DNA of 64,000 nt from Actinoallomurus purpureus. GTDB lineage: Bacteria > Actinomycetota > Actinomycetes > Streptosporangiales > Streptosporangiaceae. A program made the position numbers and the translations under genes. The stretch is from NCBI RefSeq assembly GCF_024055795.1, contig NZ_JAMXMY010000030.1, positions 1-64,000 on the forward strand. Reading direction: 5' to 3'. The notes under the pieces were generated by a model that was not told the origin of the DNA, did not search any database, and saw only the letters and a program-made list of their open reading frames with translations. Shown piece after piece: positions 17,093-26,231 of the stretch; position 1 is the first letter of the stretch, and the number at the start of each line of letters is the position of its first letter.

Positions 17093-17117
17093 GTAGTACT
17101 ACAAGACGTAGTACTAC
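17093..17117. promoter_or_regulatory. BlaI-type operator between blaI and cydA
   Basis: Two copies of GTAGTACTAC (17093-17102 and 17108-17117) also read as TACTAC-N5-GTAGTA, close to the TACTACA/TGTAGTA dyad known for BlaI repressors. The site lies 12 bp upstream of the cydA ATG. TACAGT at 17115-17120 could be the -10 box of a nearly leaderless cydA transcript, which bound BlaI would cover. Confidence 0.75.
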
Positions 17118-17128
17118 AGTATGTAGAT

Positions 17129-18535
17129 ATGAGCCTTGCCTCTTCCACCGCTGAGATCCTCGCGGCGCGGACCCAGATGGCCCTGACCCTCGGCTTCCAC
17201 ATCGTTCTCGCCGCCATCGGCATCGGCCTGCCCGCGTTGACGCTGCTCGCGGAGTGGCGCGGACACCGCACCGGCGATCCGGTCTACCGGGAGCTCGCCC
17301 GCCGGTGGGCCAAGGCGACCGGCGTGCTGTTCGCCGTCGGCGCCGTCTCCGGCACCGTGCTCTCTTTCGAGATGGGCACGCTGTGGCCGCACTTCATGGC
17401 CAAGTTCGGCCAGGTGTTCGGCGCGGCCTTCGCCATGGAGGGCATCGCCTTCTTCATCGAGGCGATCTTCATGGGCATCTACCTGTATGGCTGGGACCGC
17501 CTGTCGTCCCGCGCCCACCTGCTCACCGGCATCCCGATCGTCGTGGGCGGCATCGCGTCGGCGTTCTTCGTCGTCACCGTGAACTCCTGGATGAACCAGC
17601 CACGCGGCTTCCGCATCGACGCCCACGGGAACGTCACCGACGTGCGGCCGCTCGCGGCGATGTTCAACCCCGCGACCCCGCCGGAGGCGGTGCACCTCAT
17701 CCTCGCGTCGTTCATGGTCTGCGGGTTCACGGTCGCCTCGGTGTACGCGGTCGCGCTGCTGCGCGGCAAACGCGACGCCTACCACCGCCGGGCGTTCGCC
17801 ATCCCGTTCACGTTCGCCGCGGTCACCGCGCCCATACAGGTCATCGTCGGCGACTGGGCGACGCGCTTCGTCGCGGACAACCAGCCGGTCAAGTTCGCGG
17901 CGATGGAGGGCATCGAGCGGACACGCGACGGTGTGCCGTTCCGGTTCGGCTTCCTGGAGATCCCGAACATGCTCTCGGTCATGCTGAAGTTCGACCCGAA
18001 CGCGCGGCTGCGCGGCCTCGACTCCTGGCCGGAGAACCTCGAACCGCCCAAGAACGTCCCGCACTACGCGTTCGACATCATGGTCGCCATCGGCACCGGC
18101 CTCGTCCTCCTCGGCGCGTGGGCCCTCCTGTCCTGGTGGCGCCGCCGCGACCTGCCGCGCAGCCGCTGGTTCCTGCGCGCGGCGGCCCTGGCCGGGATCG
18201 GCGCGGTCATCGCCATGGAGGCCGGGTGGACCACCACCGAGGTCGGCCGCCAGCCCTGGATCGTGTACGGCGTCATGCGCGTGGACCAGGCGGTCAACCC
18301 GGGCTCCGGTCTCACCGCCGGGCTGTACATCGTCATCGCCGTCTACGCGCTGCTGGCCGCGGTCACCATCACCGTCCTGCGCCGCATCGCCCGCGCCCCG
18401 GGAACCGCCGTCGGCGTGGCCACCGGAGGCACAACGGACCCGGACCCTGGCACGGGGACGAAGACGGCCCCCGGCCCCGGTACGGGCACGGAGACGGCGG
18501 ACTCCGCCGACGGCCACGAGGGGGCACTTCGATGA
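17129..18535 (+). CDS. cydA: Cytochrome bd ubiquinol/menaquinol oxidase subunit I
   Basis: 468 aa, ATG at 17129; no Shine-Dalgarno is visible, in keeping with a leaderless message. Haem b595 ligand region QMALTLGFHIVLA, GRQPW motif (TEVGRQPWIV) and the nine-helix pattern identify subunit I. The Q-loop is short, as in other Gram-positive enzymes. The last ~50 residues are a Gly/Thr/Pro-repeat tail specific to this organism. The enzyme reduces O2 with quinol at high affinity without pumping protons. cydB overlaps by ATGA; cydCD are not in this window. Confidence 0.95.
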   Translation: MSLASSTAEILAARTQMALTLGFHIVLAAIGIGLPALTLLAEWRGHRTGDPVYRELARRWAKATGVLFAVGAVSGTVLSFEMGTLWPHFMAKFGQVFGAAFAMEGIAFFIEAIFMGIYLYGWDRLSSRAHLLTGIPIVVGGIASAFFVVTVNSWMNQPRGFRIDAHGNVTDVRPLAAMFNPATPPEAVHLILASFMVCGFTVASVYAVALLRGKRDAYHRRAFAIPFTFAAVTAPIQVIVGDWATRFVADNQPVKFAAMEGIERTRDGVPFRFGFLEIPNMLSVMLKFDPNARLRGLDSWPENLEPPKNVPHYAFDIMVAIGTGLVLLGAWALLSWWRRRDLPRSRWFLRAAALAGIGAVIAMEAGWTTTEVGRQPWIVYGVMRVDQAVNPGSGLTAGLYIVIAVYALLAAVTITVLRRIARAPGTAVGVATGGTTDPDPGTGTKTAPGPGTGTETADSADGHEGALR

Positions 18536-19419
18536 GCGTCTGGGCGGACCTGTCCCTCGTTCTGATCCTCGCCGGGCTCACGGCGTACCTGCTGTTCGGC
18601 GGCGCGGACTTCGGCGCCGGCCTGTGGCACCTGCTCGGCCGCGAGCGCAGGCTCATCGAGCACGCCATGGGGCCGGTCTGGGAGGCCAACCACGTCTGGC
18701 TGATCTTCGTGATGGTGCTGACCTGGACGGCGTTCCCGCCGGTCTTCGCCGGCATCACCGAGGCGTACTGGGTGCCGCTGTCGATCGCGGCGCTGGGCAT
18801 CGTCGCGCGCGGGTCGGCGCTGGCGTTCCGCAAGGTCGTGCCGGAGAAGTACGCGGTGACCTTCGCCCTGTCGTCCCTCGCCACGCCGTTCTGCCTCGGC
18901 GCGGTCGCCGGCGCGGTCGCGCTCGGGCGAAGGAACTGGCTGAGCCTGCCGGCCCTCTACGTCGGCGTGCTCACCGTCGGCCTGTGCGTCTACCTCGCCG
19001 CCGTCTACCTCACCTGGGACGCGCACCGCGAGGGCGACGCCACCCGGTTCCGGGCGTACGCGCTGCGCGCCGGGTGCGCCGTCGGCCTGCTCGCGCTGCC
19101 CGGCGCGGCGATCACCGGAGTGCACTCACCGCTCATCGGCGTCTCGGCCGTCGCGGGCGTCGCCTCACTGCTCCTGCTGTGGCGGCGCCACTACCTCGCG
19201 GTCCGGGTGACCGCCGCGCTCGCGACGGCGGCCGTCCTGTGGGGCGCGGCCGCAACGGCCGACCTGCCGCTCGCCTCGTCCGCCGCCCCGGACGCGGTCC
19301 TGCGGCTGGTCCTGACGGTCCTCGCCATCGGCGGCCTGCTGCTGGTGCCCTCACTGACCTGGCTGTACGTCCTGTTCCAGCGCCAGGAGCCCGACCGCGC
19401 CGAGAGCACCCGCGCCTGA
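18532..19419 (+). CDS. cydB: Cytochrome bd oxidase subunit II
   Basis: 295 aa, ATG at 18532 overlapping the cydA stop. It has eight or nine TM helices and the family signature LLFGGADFGAGLWHLL, GPVWEANHVWLIF and AFPPVF. It pairs with CydA in the membrane. At 295 residues it is shorter than the ~340-380 of Proteobacteria but normal for actinobacteria. Co-translated with cydA under the BlaI-type operator. Confidence 0.95.
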   Translation: MSVWADLSLVLILAGLTAYLLFGGADFGAGLWHLLGRERRLIEHAMGPVWEANHVWLIFVMVLTWTAFPPVFAGITEAYWVPLSIAALGIVARGSALAFRKVVPEKYAVTFALSSLATPFCLGAVAGAVALGRRNWLSLPALYVGVLTVGLCVYLAAVYLTWDAHREGDATRFRAYALRAGCAVGLLALPGAAITGVHSPLIGVSAVAGVASLLLLWRRHYLAVRVTAALATAAVLWGAAATADLPLASSAAPDAVLRLVLTVLAIGGLLLVPSLTWLYVLFQRQEPDRAESTRA

Positions 19420-19506
19420 CTGTCGCGCGCCGGCCGTGACGGCGGGTAGGTGAGCTTGAGCTGAAGCGCTGGGCATTTGCCGACCCGAGAGGCACCCAGC
19501 GTTCTA

Positions 19507-19551
19507 GCCTTTTTATTCAGGCTGAAAATTATTCAGCCTGAATAAAAAGGC
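19507..19551. terminator. AT-rich 20-bp perfect hairpin after cydB
   Basis: GCCTTTTTATTCAGGCTGAA (19507-19526) pairs exactly with 19532-19551 around AATTA. It is strikingly AT-rich against the local GC background. On the plus strand it would close the cydAB transcript, although no U-tract follows the right arm (the A/U run is inside the stem). Confidence 0.6.
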
Positions 19552-19700
19552 GCTGAACGAACACCCTTGCCAGGGCGTGAAACGAGTGGCCCGCCTCCCA
19601 CCACCGTGCCGCCACCGCCTCCGCCGTCGGTGACCGGCCTCCGTCCGGTCGCGGAAAACCCTTTGTGCGGTCTGCGGCTGGGTGGGTACGGTCCTGGGCC

Positions 19701-19808
19701 ATGGACCTTCACGAGGTGGGGCGGCGAGCTACTCGCGCCGAGCCGGGGGACGGGTAGTCCCGGCCCGGCTCGGCGAGTGCGCGCCACCGTCCCGCCGACC
19801 TCGTGAGG
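19701..19808 (+). promoter_or_regulatory. Structured 5' leader of alaS
   Basis: The leader can fold into nested stems: CACGAGGT (19710-19717) with ACCTCGTG (19798-19805), GGCGG with CCGCC (19720-19724/19792-19796), CGCCGAGCCGGG (19736-19747) with CCCGGCTCGGCG (19764-19775), and a GGAC/GTCC apical hairpin. The outer stem touches the GAGG ribosome-binding site 8 nt before the ATG. It is a candidate translational control element; no T-box consensus is seen. Confidence 0.55.
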
Positions 19809-19815
19809 CTCTTCC

Positions 19816-22359
19816 ATGCGATCCACCGAGATCCGTTCCGTCTTCCTCGACTTCTTCACCGCGCGCGGGCATCGCCGCGTGCCCTCGAGTTCTCTGGTCT
19901 CGCCCGACCCCGAGTTGTTGCTGACCAACGCGGGGATGAACCAGTTCAAGCCGTACTACCTGGGCCGGAGTGTCCCGGAGTTCCGCCGCGCGACCACGCT
20001 GCAGAGGTGCGTGCGAACCGGTGACCTGGACAACGTCGGCCGTACCGCCCGGCACGTCACCTTCTTCGAGATGCTCGGCAACTTCTCCTTCGGCGACTAC
20101 TTCAAGGAGGAGACGATCGCGTGGGCGTGGGAGCTGATCACCGAGGGGTTCGGCCTGGAGCGTGACCGGCTCTGGGTCACCGTCTACGAGCACGACGACG
20201 AGACCGAACGCCTCTGGCGCCGGCTCGGCGTGCCCGGCGAGCGCATTCAGCGGCTCGGGCGGGACGACAACTACTGGTCGATGGGCATGGCGGGGCCGTG
20301 CGGACCGAGCGCGGAGATCCACTACGACCGGGGCCCGGCGTACGGTCCCGAAGGCGGTCCGGCGGTGGACGGTGAGCGCTACCTGGAGCTGTGGAACCTC
20401 GTCTTCATGCAGGACGTCCGCGACGAGGACTTCCGCATCGTCGGGGAGCTTCCCGCCCGGAGCATCGACACCGGGCTCGGCGTCGACCGTCTCGCGATCG
20501 TGCTCCAGGACGTGCCCGACATCTTCCACACGGACCTGATGCTGCCGGTGCTGGAGACGGTACGAGAGCTCGCGGGCGGCGGTGACGAGACCTCACTGAA
20601 GATCGTCGCGGACCACGCGCGGGCGGCGTCCTTCCTCATCGCGGACGGGGTCCTGCCGTCGGGGGACGGGCGCGGGTACGTCCTGCGGCGGCTGATGCGC
20701 CGGGCGATCCGGCACGCGCGGCTGCTGGGCGTCGATGAGGCGGTGCTGCCGGCGGTCACGAGTGCGGTGGTGGACCTGCACGGTACGACCTGGCCGGAGG
20801 TGGAGACGGCGCGCCCGCTGATCGAGAAGGTCGTGACCGCCGAGGAGGAGGGTTTCGCGCGGACGCTGCGGCAGGGGTCGCGGATCCTCGACACCGCGAT
20901 CCGGGAGCGGCGGCTGTCACCGAAACTCGCGTTCGATCTCCACGACACGTACGGCTTCCCGTTCGACCTGACGGTGGACGCGGCGCGCGCGGCGGGCCTC
21001 ACCGTCGATGAGAACGCCTTCTCCGCGCTGCTGGAGGAACGCCGGCGGCGCAGCCGGTCCGGCCGCGCCGAACCGGGAAGCGGACCAGGAGCGAAGATCG
21101 GGACGACCGACTTCGTCGGGTACGACTCCACGCGCGCGGAGGTGCGGCTGCGCATGATCCTGCGCGACGGGGCAGAGGTTTCAGCGGCGGTCGAGGGCGA
21201 GGAGGTCGAGGTCATCCTCGACCGGAGCCCGTTCTACGCGGAGGCGGGCGGCCAGGTCGGCGACCGGGGCGTGATCCGTACGGCGTCGGGCGCGGTCCTC
21301 ACCGTGACGGACACCCGGCCCGGCCACGTCCACGTCGCCCGGGTCGAGTCGGGGGAGGTCGTGCCGGGCGAGGCGGAGGCGGTCGTCGACGCCGAACGGC
21401 GGGCGGCGGTCGCGCGGTCCCACACCGCGACCCACGTGCTGCACGCGATGTTGCGCCGGGTGCTCGGCGAGCACGCGACGCAGCGGGGCTCGCTCGTCGA
21501 CGCCGGACGGTTGCGGTTCGACTTCACGCACTTCGAGCCGCTCGCGCCCGAGCGGCTGCGGGAGGTGCAGACGCTGGTCAACGAGAAGCTGCTCGGCGAC
21601 CCGGAGGTCCGCGTGTGGTACGCGGACCGGGCGCGGGCGGAGGCGGCCGGGGCGGTGGCGCTGTTCGGCGAGACGTACGGCGAGCGGGTGAGGATCGTCG
21701 ACATCGGCGACTTCTCCCGTGAACTGTGCGGCGGCACCCATGTCGGCCACGGGTCGCAGGCGGGGCCGGTGCACCTGCTCGGGGAGTCCTCGATCGGCTC
21801 GGGGGTGCGCCGGATCGAGGCGCTGACCGGCGCGGACGCGTTGCGGCATCAGGATGAGGAGCGGGCGCTGCTCAGCGAGCTCGCCGACCTCCTGCGGGTC
21901 CGTCCGGACGAGGCGCCCGGACGGCTGCGGCAGCGGCTGGCCGAGCTCGCGGAGGCGCGCCGGGTTCTGGAGCGTCACCGCCGGGAGGAGCTGACGACCG
22001 AGGCCGTACGCCTGGCGGGGCATGCCAAGCGCGTCGGCCAGGGCCGGCTGGTGGCCCAGCGGGTCTCCGGGTTCGGCGCGGACGAGCTGCGGCCCCTGGC
22101 GGCGGAGGTGCTGGAGCGCTGCGGCGGCGTGGTCGTGCTCGGCGCCGAGATCGGCGGCCGGGCGGTGATGGTGGCGGCGGTCGGCCCGGACCTCGGGGAG
22201 CCGGCGCGTACCGTCCTGGCGGCCGCGGCGGCGGAGATCGGCGGCGGAGCGGGCGGCAGCGGCACCGTCGCGAACGCGGGCGGCCGGCGGGCGGAGCGGC
22301 TCGACGAGGCGCTGCGGCTCGCCGCGAACTCCGCCCGTGAGCTGCTCGGCGGCGGGTGA
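19816..22359 (+). CDS. alaS: Alanyl-tRNA synthetase
   Basis: 847 aa, ATG at 19816 with GTGAGG upstream. Class II core: motif 1 and FKPYYLG, motif 2 TLQRCVRTGDLDNVGRTARH, motif 3 in GRGYVLRRLMRRAIRHARLLG. Editing domain is intact: HTATHVLH near residue 535 and CGGTHVGH near 637 supply the zinc-binding His/His/Cys/His. The C-terminal ~130 residues are the C-Ala domain. The usual housekeeping neighbours (ruvX, mltG, aroE) are absent and the sequence has NVGRTARH where typical actinobacterial alaS has VGKTTRH, so this may be a second, divergent copy (inference). Confidence 0.92.
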   Translation: MRSTEIRSVFLDFFTARGHRRVPSSSLVSPDPELLLTNAGMNQFKPYYLGRSVPEFRRATTLQRCVRTGDLDNVGRTARHVTFFEMLGNFSFGDYFKEETIAWAWELITEGFGLERDRLWVTVYEHDDETERLWRRLGVPGERIQRLGRDDNYWSMGMAGPCGPSAEIHYDRGPAYGPEGGPAVDGERYLELWNLVFMQDVRDEDFRIVGELPARSIDTGLGVDRLAIVLQDVPDIFHTDLMLPVLETVRELAGGGDETSLKIVADHARAASFLIADGVLPSGDGRGYVLRRLMRRAIRHARLLGVDEAVLPAVTSAVVDLHGTTWPEVETARPLIEKVVTAEEEGFARTLRQGSRILDTAIRERRLSPKLAFDLHDTYGFPFDLTVDAARAAGLTVDENAFSALLEERRRRSRSGRAEPGSGPGAKIGTTDFVGYDSTRAEVRLRMILRDGAEVSAAVEGEEVEVILDRSPFYAEAGGQVGDRGVIRTASGAVLTVTDTRPGHVHVARVESGEVVPGEAEAVVDAERRAAVARSHTATHVLHAMLRRVLGEHATQRGSLVDAGRLRFDFTHFEPLAPERLREVQTLVNEKLLGDPEVRVWYADRARAEAAGAVALFGETYGERVRIVDIGDFSRELCGGTHVGHGSQAGPVHLLGESSIGSGVRRIEALTGADALRHQDEERALLSELADLLRVRPDEAPGRLRQRLAELAEARRVLERHRREELTTEAVRLAGHAKRVGQGRLVAQRVSGFGADELRPLAAEVLERCGGVVVLGAEIGGRAVMVAAVGPDLGEPARTVLAAAAAEIGGGAGGSGTVANAGGRRAERLDEALRLAANSARELLGGG

Positions 22360-22363
22360 CCGG

Positions 22364-23074
22364 TCAGGCGTGGCCGGGCCCCATGACGTGCGGGGCGCGC
22401 ATCTGTACGGTCGGCAGGTGCTCCCGGACCAGCAGTCCGCTGGCGGTCAGCACCCACAGCGCCGAGAGGACGCCGGGCACGTACGTCTCCAGCCATCCGC
22501 CGGGCACCAGGACGCCCCCGGTGATCCCCAGGGTGAACGCGGCGAGCAGCCGGATCAGCGCGACGATTCCGGCGAACCACGCCATCCACATGGGGAAGAC
22601 GTGCGTGCGGGCGATGGCCACGGCGGTGGCCGCGAGGGTGAGGGCGGTGGCGATGCCCGCCACCGTTCCCACGATGGTCATGGTGGCGTACGGCGCGGAG
22701 GAGAACAGCAGCAGCGCCCGGTACTCCGTCAGGGTGTAGGTCATCCCGGCGAACACCGCGACGGCCATGAACGCGATCGCGGAGACGAGGATGAACCCCG
22801 CGAGGACGACCGTGGGGGCGTCGCTCGTGTCGTCCGCGCGCCGGAACGCGGTGGACAGCGCCGCGCCGAACCACAGGAACAGGCAGATCGCGATGGCGTA
22901 GAGCACCGTCCCCCACATGATGTGCGCCCGGTGATCGGCCAGGTACATGGCGACCACCCCGGAGGGGCTCGTGAGCCGGGGCATGCCGCCCATCACGATC
23001 CGGCCGACGACCGCGAAGATCACCGCGCCGATGCCGGCCAGACCGCCCCATCGCATCTCGTGGCCCTCGCCCAT
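22364..23074 (-). CDS. Multi-pass membrane protein, unrecognised family
   Basis: 236 aa if started at the ATG at 23074, which has the better distance to GAGGAG; an ATG at 23083 is the alternative. Six or seven hydrophobic helices are evident (e.g. AGIGAVIFAVVGRIVMGG, MWGTVLYAIAICLFLWFGAAL, LAGFILVSAIAFMAVAVFAGM). The layout resembles DUF4386-like proteins but I cannot assign it. Convergent with alaS, the stops being 5 bp apart. Confidence 0.6.
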   Translation of the reverse strand: MGEGHEMRWGGLAGIGAVIFAVVGRIVMGGMPRLTSPSGVVAMYLADHRAHIMWGTVLYAIAICLFLWFGAALSTAFRRADDTSDAPTVVLAGFILVSAIAFMAVAVFAGMTYTLTEYRALLLFSSAPYATMTIVGTVAGIATALTLAATAVAIARTHVFPMWMAWFAGIVALIRLLAAFTLGITGGVLVPGGWLETYVPGVLSALWVLTASGLLVREHLPTVQMRAPHVMGPGHA

Positions 23075-23156
23075 CAGAATCATCTCCTCGGTGGAAGCGA
23101 CCAGTACTCCAACGGTCGTTCGCCCGAAATGCCGTTTCTATGGCGAAAAGTCGTTA

Positions 23157-24032
23157 TTACTGCAAAGAGGGCGCCAAGGAAGTCTCGTGCGGTGCGACGG
23201 CGGACCAGGGCAGGGTGACCTCCCCGAGCCGCCAGCGGGCCCGGCCACCGTACGGCGGCACGGTGACCACCGGATGGTCACGCGCCAGGAGCTCCACCGC
23301 GGTGACCCAGCGCTGACGGGGTCCGAACACCGACTGCGGCGCGGCCGCCGCCCAGGCGCGGTCGAACGCGGCCAGCAGATCGTGCACCCGTTCGCCCGGG
23401 ACGTTGCGGTGGATCAGCGTCTTGGGCAGGCGTTCGGCCAGCTCGGAGGGGCGGGACAGCGACGGAAGATGGGCCGCGAACGTGATCGTTCGCGGCGCGG
23501 ACACGCCTGGACGGCTTCCCGCGCGGCCCCGGCCCACGGCTCCACCTCCGCCGTTCAGGGTCACCCAGGCGGCCCGGCGGCCGGTCTCCCCGCACGTGCC
23601 CTCCACCAGGACGCCGTCGGGGGACAGGCCGGCGCACAGTCGGTCCCACGCCGCCCAGGCCTCGCTCTCCCCGTACTGGCGCAGCACGTTGAACGCCCGG
23701 ATCATCGTCGGCGGGCGGTCGACGGGCAGTTCGAAACCGCCGAGGCGGAAGGACAGTCCCTCGCGTTCGCGCGGTCTGGCGGCGGCGACCCGTACCGGAT
23801 CGATCTCGATGCCGACGACCTCGACCCGGGGATGGGCCGCGCGCAGCCGCCCGAACAGCTCGGCCGTCGTGACCGGCGACGCCCCGAACCCCAGGTCCAC
23901 GACGAGGGGACGGTCGGCCCGCCGCAGCAGCGGGCCGTGGACCGAGACGATCCAGCGGTCGGCGCGGCGGAGCCGGTTGGGCGCGGTCGTGCCGCGGGTG
24001 ATGACCCCTTCGGGCCGTGGGGGACGGGACAC
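23157..24032 (-). CDS. Conserved actinobacterial class I SAM methyltransferase
   Basis: 291 aa from the GTG at 24032 (SRPPRPEGVITRGTTAPNRLRR is the conserved N-terminus). The SAM-binding site is VVDLGFGASPVTTAELF near residue 43, with GIEIDPVRVAAA after strand 2. Orthologues with the GTTAPNRLRRxDRW start are widespread in actinomycetes but uncharacterised. It stands just upstream of mshA on the opposite strand, next to an SDR gene, without overlap. Substrate unknown. Confidence 0.75.
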   Translation of the reverse strand: MSRPPRPEGVITRGTTAPNRLRRADRWIVSVHGPLLRRADRPLVVDLGFGASPVTTAELFGRLRAAHPRVEVVGIEIDPVRVAAARPREREGLSFRLGGFELPVDRPPTMIRAFNVLRQYGESEAWAAWDRLCAGLSPDGVLVEGTCGETGRRAAWVTLNGGGGAVGRGRAGSRPGVSAPRTITFAAHLPSLSRPSELAERLPKTLIHRNVPGERVHDLLAAFDRAWAAAAPQSVFGPRQRWVTAVELLARDHPVVTVPPYGGRARWRLGEVTLPWSAVAPHETSLAPSLQ

Positions 24033-24093
24033 GCACCAAGTGTGCGGCCCCCGGCGGACCACCGCGGCACACCGGCACTGCCGCCGATCGGGA

Positions 24094-24858
24094 TCAGCCG
24101 CGGTGGACCTTGTGGGCGGCGGCCTGGGCGCGCGGCTTGACGTCGATCCGGTCGATGTTGACGTGCGCCGGACGAGTGACGGCCCAGGCGATGCAGTCGG
24201 CGACGTCCTCCGCGCTCAGCGGCTCGGCCACCCCCTCGTACGTCTTGGCCGCCTTCTCCGCGTCGCCCTTGAACCGGACGAGGGAGAACTCGTCCGTCCG
24301 AACCATCCCGGGGGCCACCTCGGTGACGCGCACCGGCTGGTCGTACAGCTCGAGGCGAAGCGTGTCGTTGACCGCGGCGGCGCCGTGCTTGGCCGCGGTG
24401 TACCCGGCGCCGCCCTCGTACACGACGTGCGCGGCCAGCGAGGTGATGTTCACGATGTGGCCTTCGCCACTGTCGATCAGCTTGGGCAGCAGCGCCTTCG
24501 TCACGCGCATCAGCCCGAGGACGTTCGTCTCGAACATCCACTGCCAGTCGGCCGGGTCCGTATCGGCGACGGAGTCCAGGCCGGCCGCTCCACCGGCGTT
24601 GTTGACCAGGACGTGGCACTGCCGCAGGGACGCCGCGAGGGCGTCCACCGACTCCTGGGACGTCACGTCCAGGGCGGTCACCGCGACGCCGTTCCGCCGC
24701 CCTGCCGGGTCGGCGCTCTCGATCTCCGACTTCAGCTTCTCCAGGCGGTCGACGCGGCGCGCGGCGAGCACCACGTCGAACCCCTCGGCGGCGAGCCGGC
24801 GGGCGGTCGCCGCCCCGATTCCACTGCTTGCTCCGGTGACTACTGCTGTTCTGCGCAC
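24094..24858 (-). CDS. Short-chain dehydrogenase/reductase (YdfG-like)
   Basis: 254 aa, GTG start at 24858. Classical SDR: cofactor loop TGASSGIGAATA (residues 8-19), arginines after strand 2 (LAARRVDRL) indicating NADP(H), NNAGG at about 87, catalytic Ser in NITSLA and YTAAKHG (Tyr-x-x-x-Lys). It resembles 3-hydroxy-acid dehydrogenases of the YdfG group. It is divergent from mshA. Substrate cannot be fixed. Confidence 0.85.
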   Translation of the reverse strand: MRRTAVVTGASSGIGAATARRLAAEGFDVVLAARRVDRLEKLKSEIESADPAGRRNGVAVTALDVTSQESVDALAASLRQCHVLVNNAGGAAGLDSVADTDPADWQWMFETNVLGLMRVTKALLPKLIDSGEGHIVNITSLAAHVVYEGGAGYTAAKHGAAAVNDTLRLELYDQPVRVTEVAPGMVRTDEFSLVRFKGDAEKAAKTYEGVAEPLSAEDVADCIAWAVTRPAHVNIDRIDVKPRAQAAAHKVHRG

Positions 24859-24961
24859 GAAAGCAATCTTCTCAGGCGCATGCCGAGCGACCGTGGGGGA
24901 GACCCGGGCCGGGGGAATGCGGTGATGTGGACGCTAAGTTGTTTTAACGGAGGTGGTGTCC

Positions 24962-26218
24962 GTGTCGGGTCTTGGCCGGGTGGCGACGATCAGCGTTCAC
25001 ACGTCGCCCTTGGAACAGCCGGGGACCGGGGATGCCGGCGGCATGAACGTCTACATCGTCGAGGTCGCCAAGCGCATGGCCGAGCGCGGCGTCGAGGTCG
25101 ACGTCTTCACGCGGGCGACCGCACGGACGCTCCCCCCGGTCGTCGAACTGGCGCCCGGCGTGTCGGTCCGGCACGTCGCCGCCGGGCCGCTCGAGGAACT
25201 CGACAAGTCCGAGCTGCCCGGCCACATGTGCGCGTTCACCTCCGACCTGCTGCGCACCGAGGCGGCGCACGACCCCGGCCACTACGATCTGGTCCACTCC
25301 CACTACTGGCTCTCCGGCCAGGCGGGCTGGGCCGCGCGCCAACGCTGGGGCGTCCCGCTCGTGCACTCCATGCACACTCTCGCGAAGGTGAAGAACACCT
25401 CGCTGGCCACGGGTGACTCACCCGAGCCCCTCGCACGCGTGCTCGGCGAGCAGCAGGTCGTCGACTGCGCCGACCGGATCGTGGCCAACACCGCCGAAGA
25501 GGCCCGGCAGCTCATGTCGCTCTACGACGCCGATCCCGACCAGGTCGCCACCGTCGCCCCCGGCGCGGACCTGTCCCGGTTCACCCCGCGCGGCGGCGCC
25601 CGGCGCCGGCTGGGACTCCCGGAGAACGCCGCCGTCCTGCTGTTCGTCGGCCGCATCCAGCCGTTGAAGGCGCCCGACGTCCTCGTCCGCGCCGCCGCCC
25701 GCATGCTCGAGGACGACCCGGGCCTCCGTGACCGCCTGATCGTCGCGATCGTCGGCGGCCCGAGCGGATCGGCGCGCTCCCGCCCGGAGGAACTGCGGCG
25801 CCTCGCGCACCGGCTCGGCGTCGAGGACGTCGTACGCTTCGAACCGCCCTGCCCCCAGGACGGGCTCGCCGACTGGTACCGCGCCGCCGACGTCACCGTC
25901 GTGCCCTCCCACAGCGAGTCGTTCGGCCTGGTCGCCGTCGAGTCCCAGGCGTGCGGCACCCCGGTGGTCGCCGCGGCGGTGGGCGGACTGCGCACCGCCG
26001 TACGGGACGGCCGGTCCGGAGTGCTCGTCGACGGCCACGACCCGGCCGACTACGCTCGCGTGCTGCGCGGCCTGGTCGGCGCGCCGCGCCGGCTGCGGGC
26101 GATGTCGGACGCGGCGGTCCGGCACGCCAGGGCGTTCGGCTGGGACGAGACGGCCGACCGGCTCCTGGAGGTCTACGCCGAGGCGGTCGAGGCCCGCGCC
26201 ATGCCCGTCTCGGCCTGA
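24962..26218 (+). CDS. mshA: D-inositol-3-phosphate glycosyltransferase (mycothiol biosynthesis)
   Basis: 418 aa from the GTG at 24962, which is 8 nt after GGAGG; upstream in-frame GTGs at 24953 and 24956 overlap that site. MshA signatures: [27 protein letters not shown] at the N-terminus, VHSHYWLSG, and the GT4 acceptor/donor region [22 protein letters not shown] (Glu-x7-Glu). It transfers GlcNAc from UDP-GlcNAc to 1L-myo-inositol-1-phosphate, the first step of mycothiol synthesis. The YbjN gene follows by 13 nt, as in many actinomycetes. Confidence 0.95.
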   Translation: MSGLGRVATISVHTSPLEQPGTGDAGGMNVYIVEVAKRMAERGVEVDVFTRATARTLPPVVELAPGVSVRHVAAGPLEELDKSELPGHMCAFTSDLLRTEAAHDPGHYDLVHSHYWLSGQAGWAARQRWGVPLVHSMHTLAKVKNTSLATGDSPEPLARVLGEQQVVDCADRIVANTAEEARQLMSLYDADPDQVATVAPGADLSRFTPRGGARRRLGLPENAAVLLFVGRIQPLKAPDVLVRAAARMLEDDPGLRDRLIVAIVGGPSGSARSRPEELRRLAHRLGVEDVVRFEPPCPQDGLADWYRAADVTVVPSHSESFGLVAVESQACGTPVVAAAVGGLRTAVRDGRSGVLVDGHDPADYARVLRGLVGAPRRLRAMSDAAVRHARAFGWDETADRLLEVYAEAVEARAMPVSA

Positions 26219-26231
26219 GAGAGGGGACGGC

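Noticed and set aside
17114-18517. 467-aa minus-strand frame opposite cydA
   Set aside because: Antisense shadow; cydA is unambiguous.
19701-19815. T-box riboswitch upstream of alaS
   Set aside because: No T-box consensus (TGGNACCGCG-like) or specifier loop is visible, so only a generic structured leader is claimed.
24094-24619. Long minus-strand frame crossing the SDR and methyltransferase genes
   Set aside because: Out-of-frame shadow; both real genes have clear motifs in other frames.
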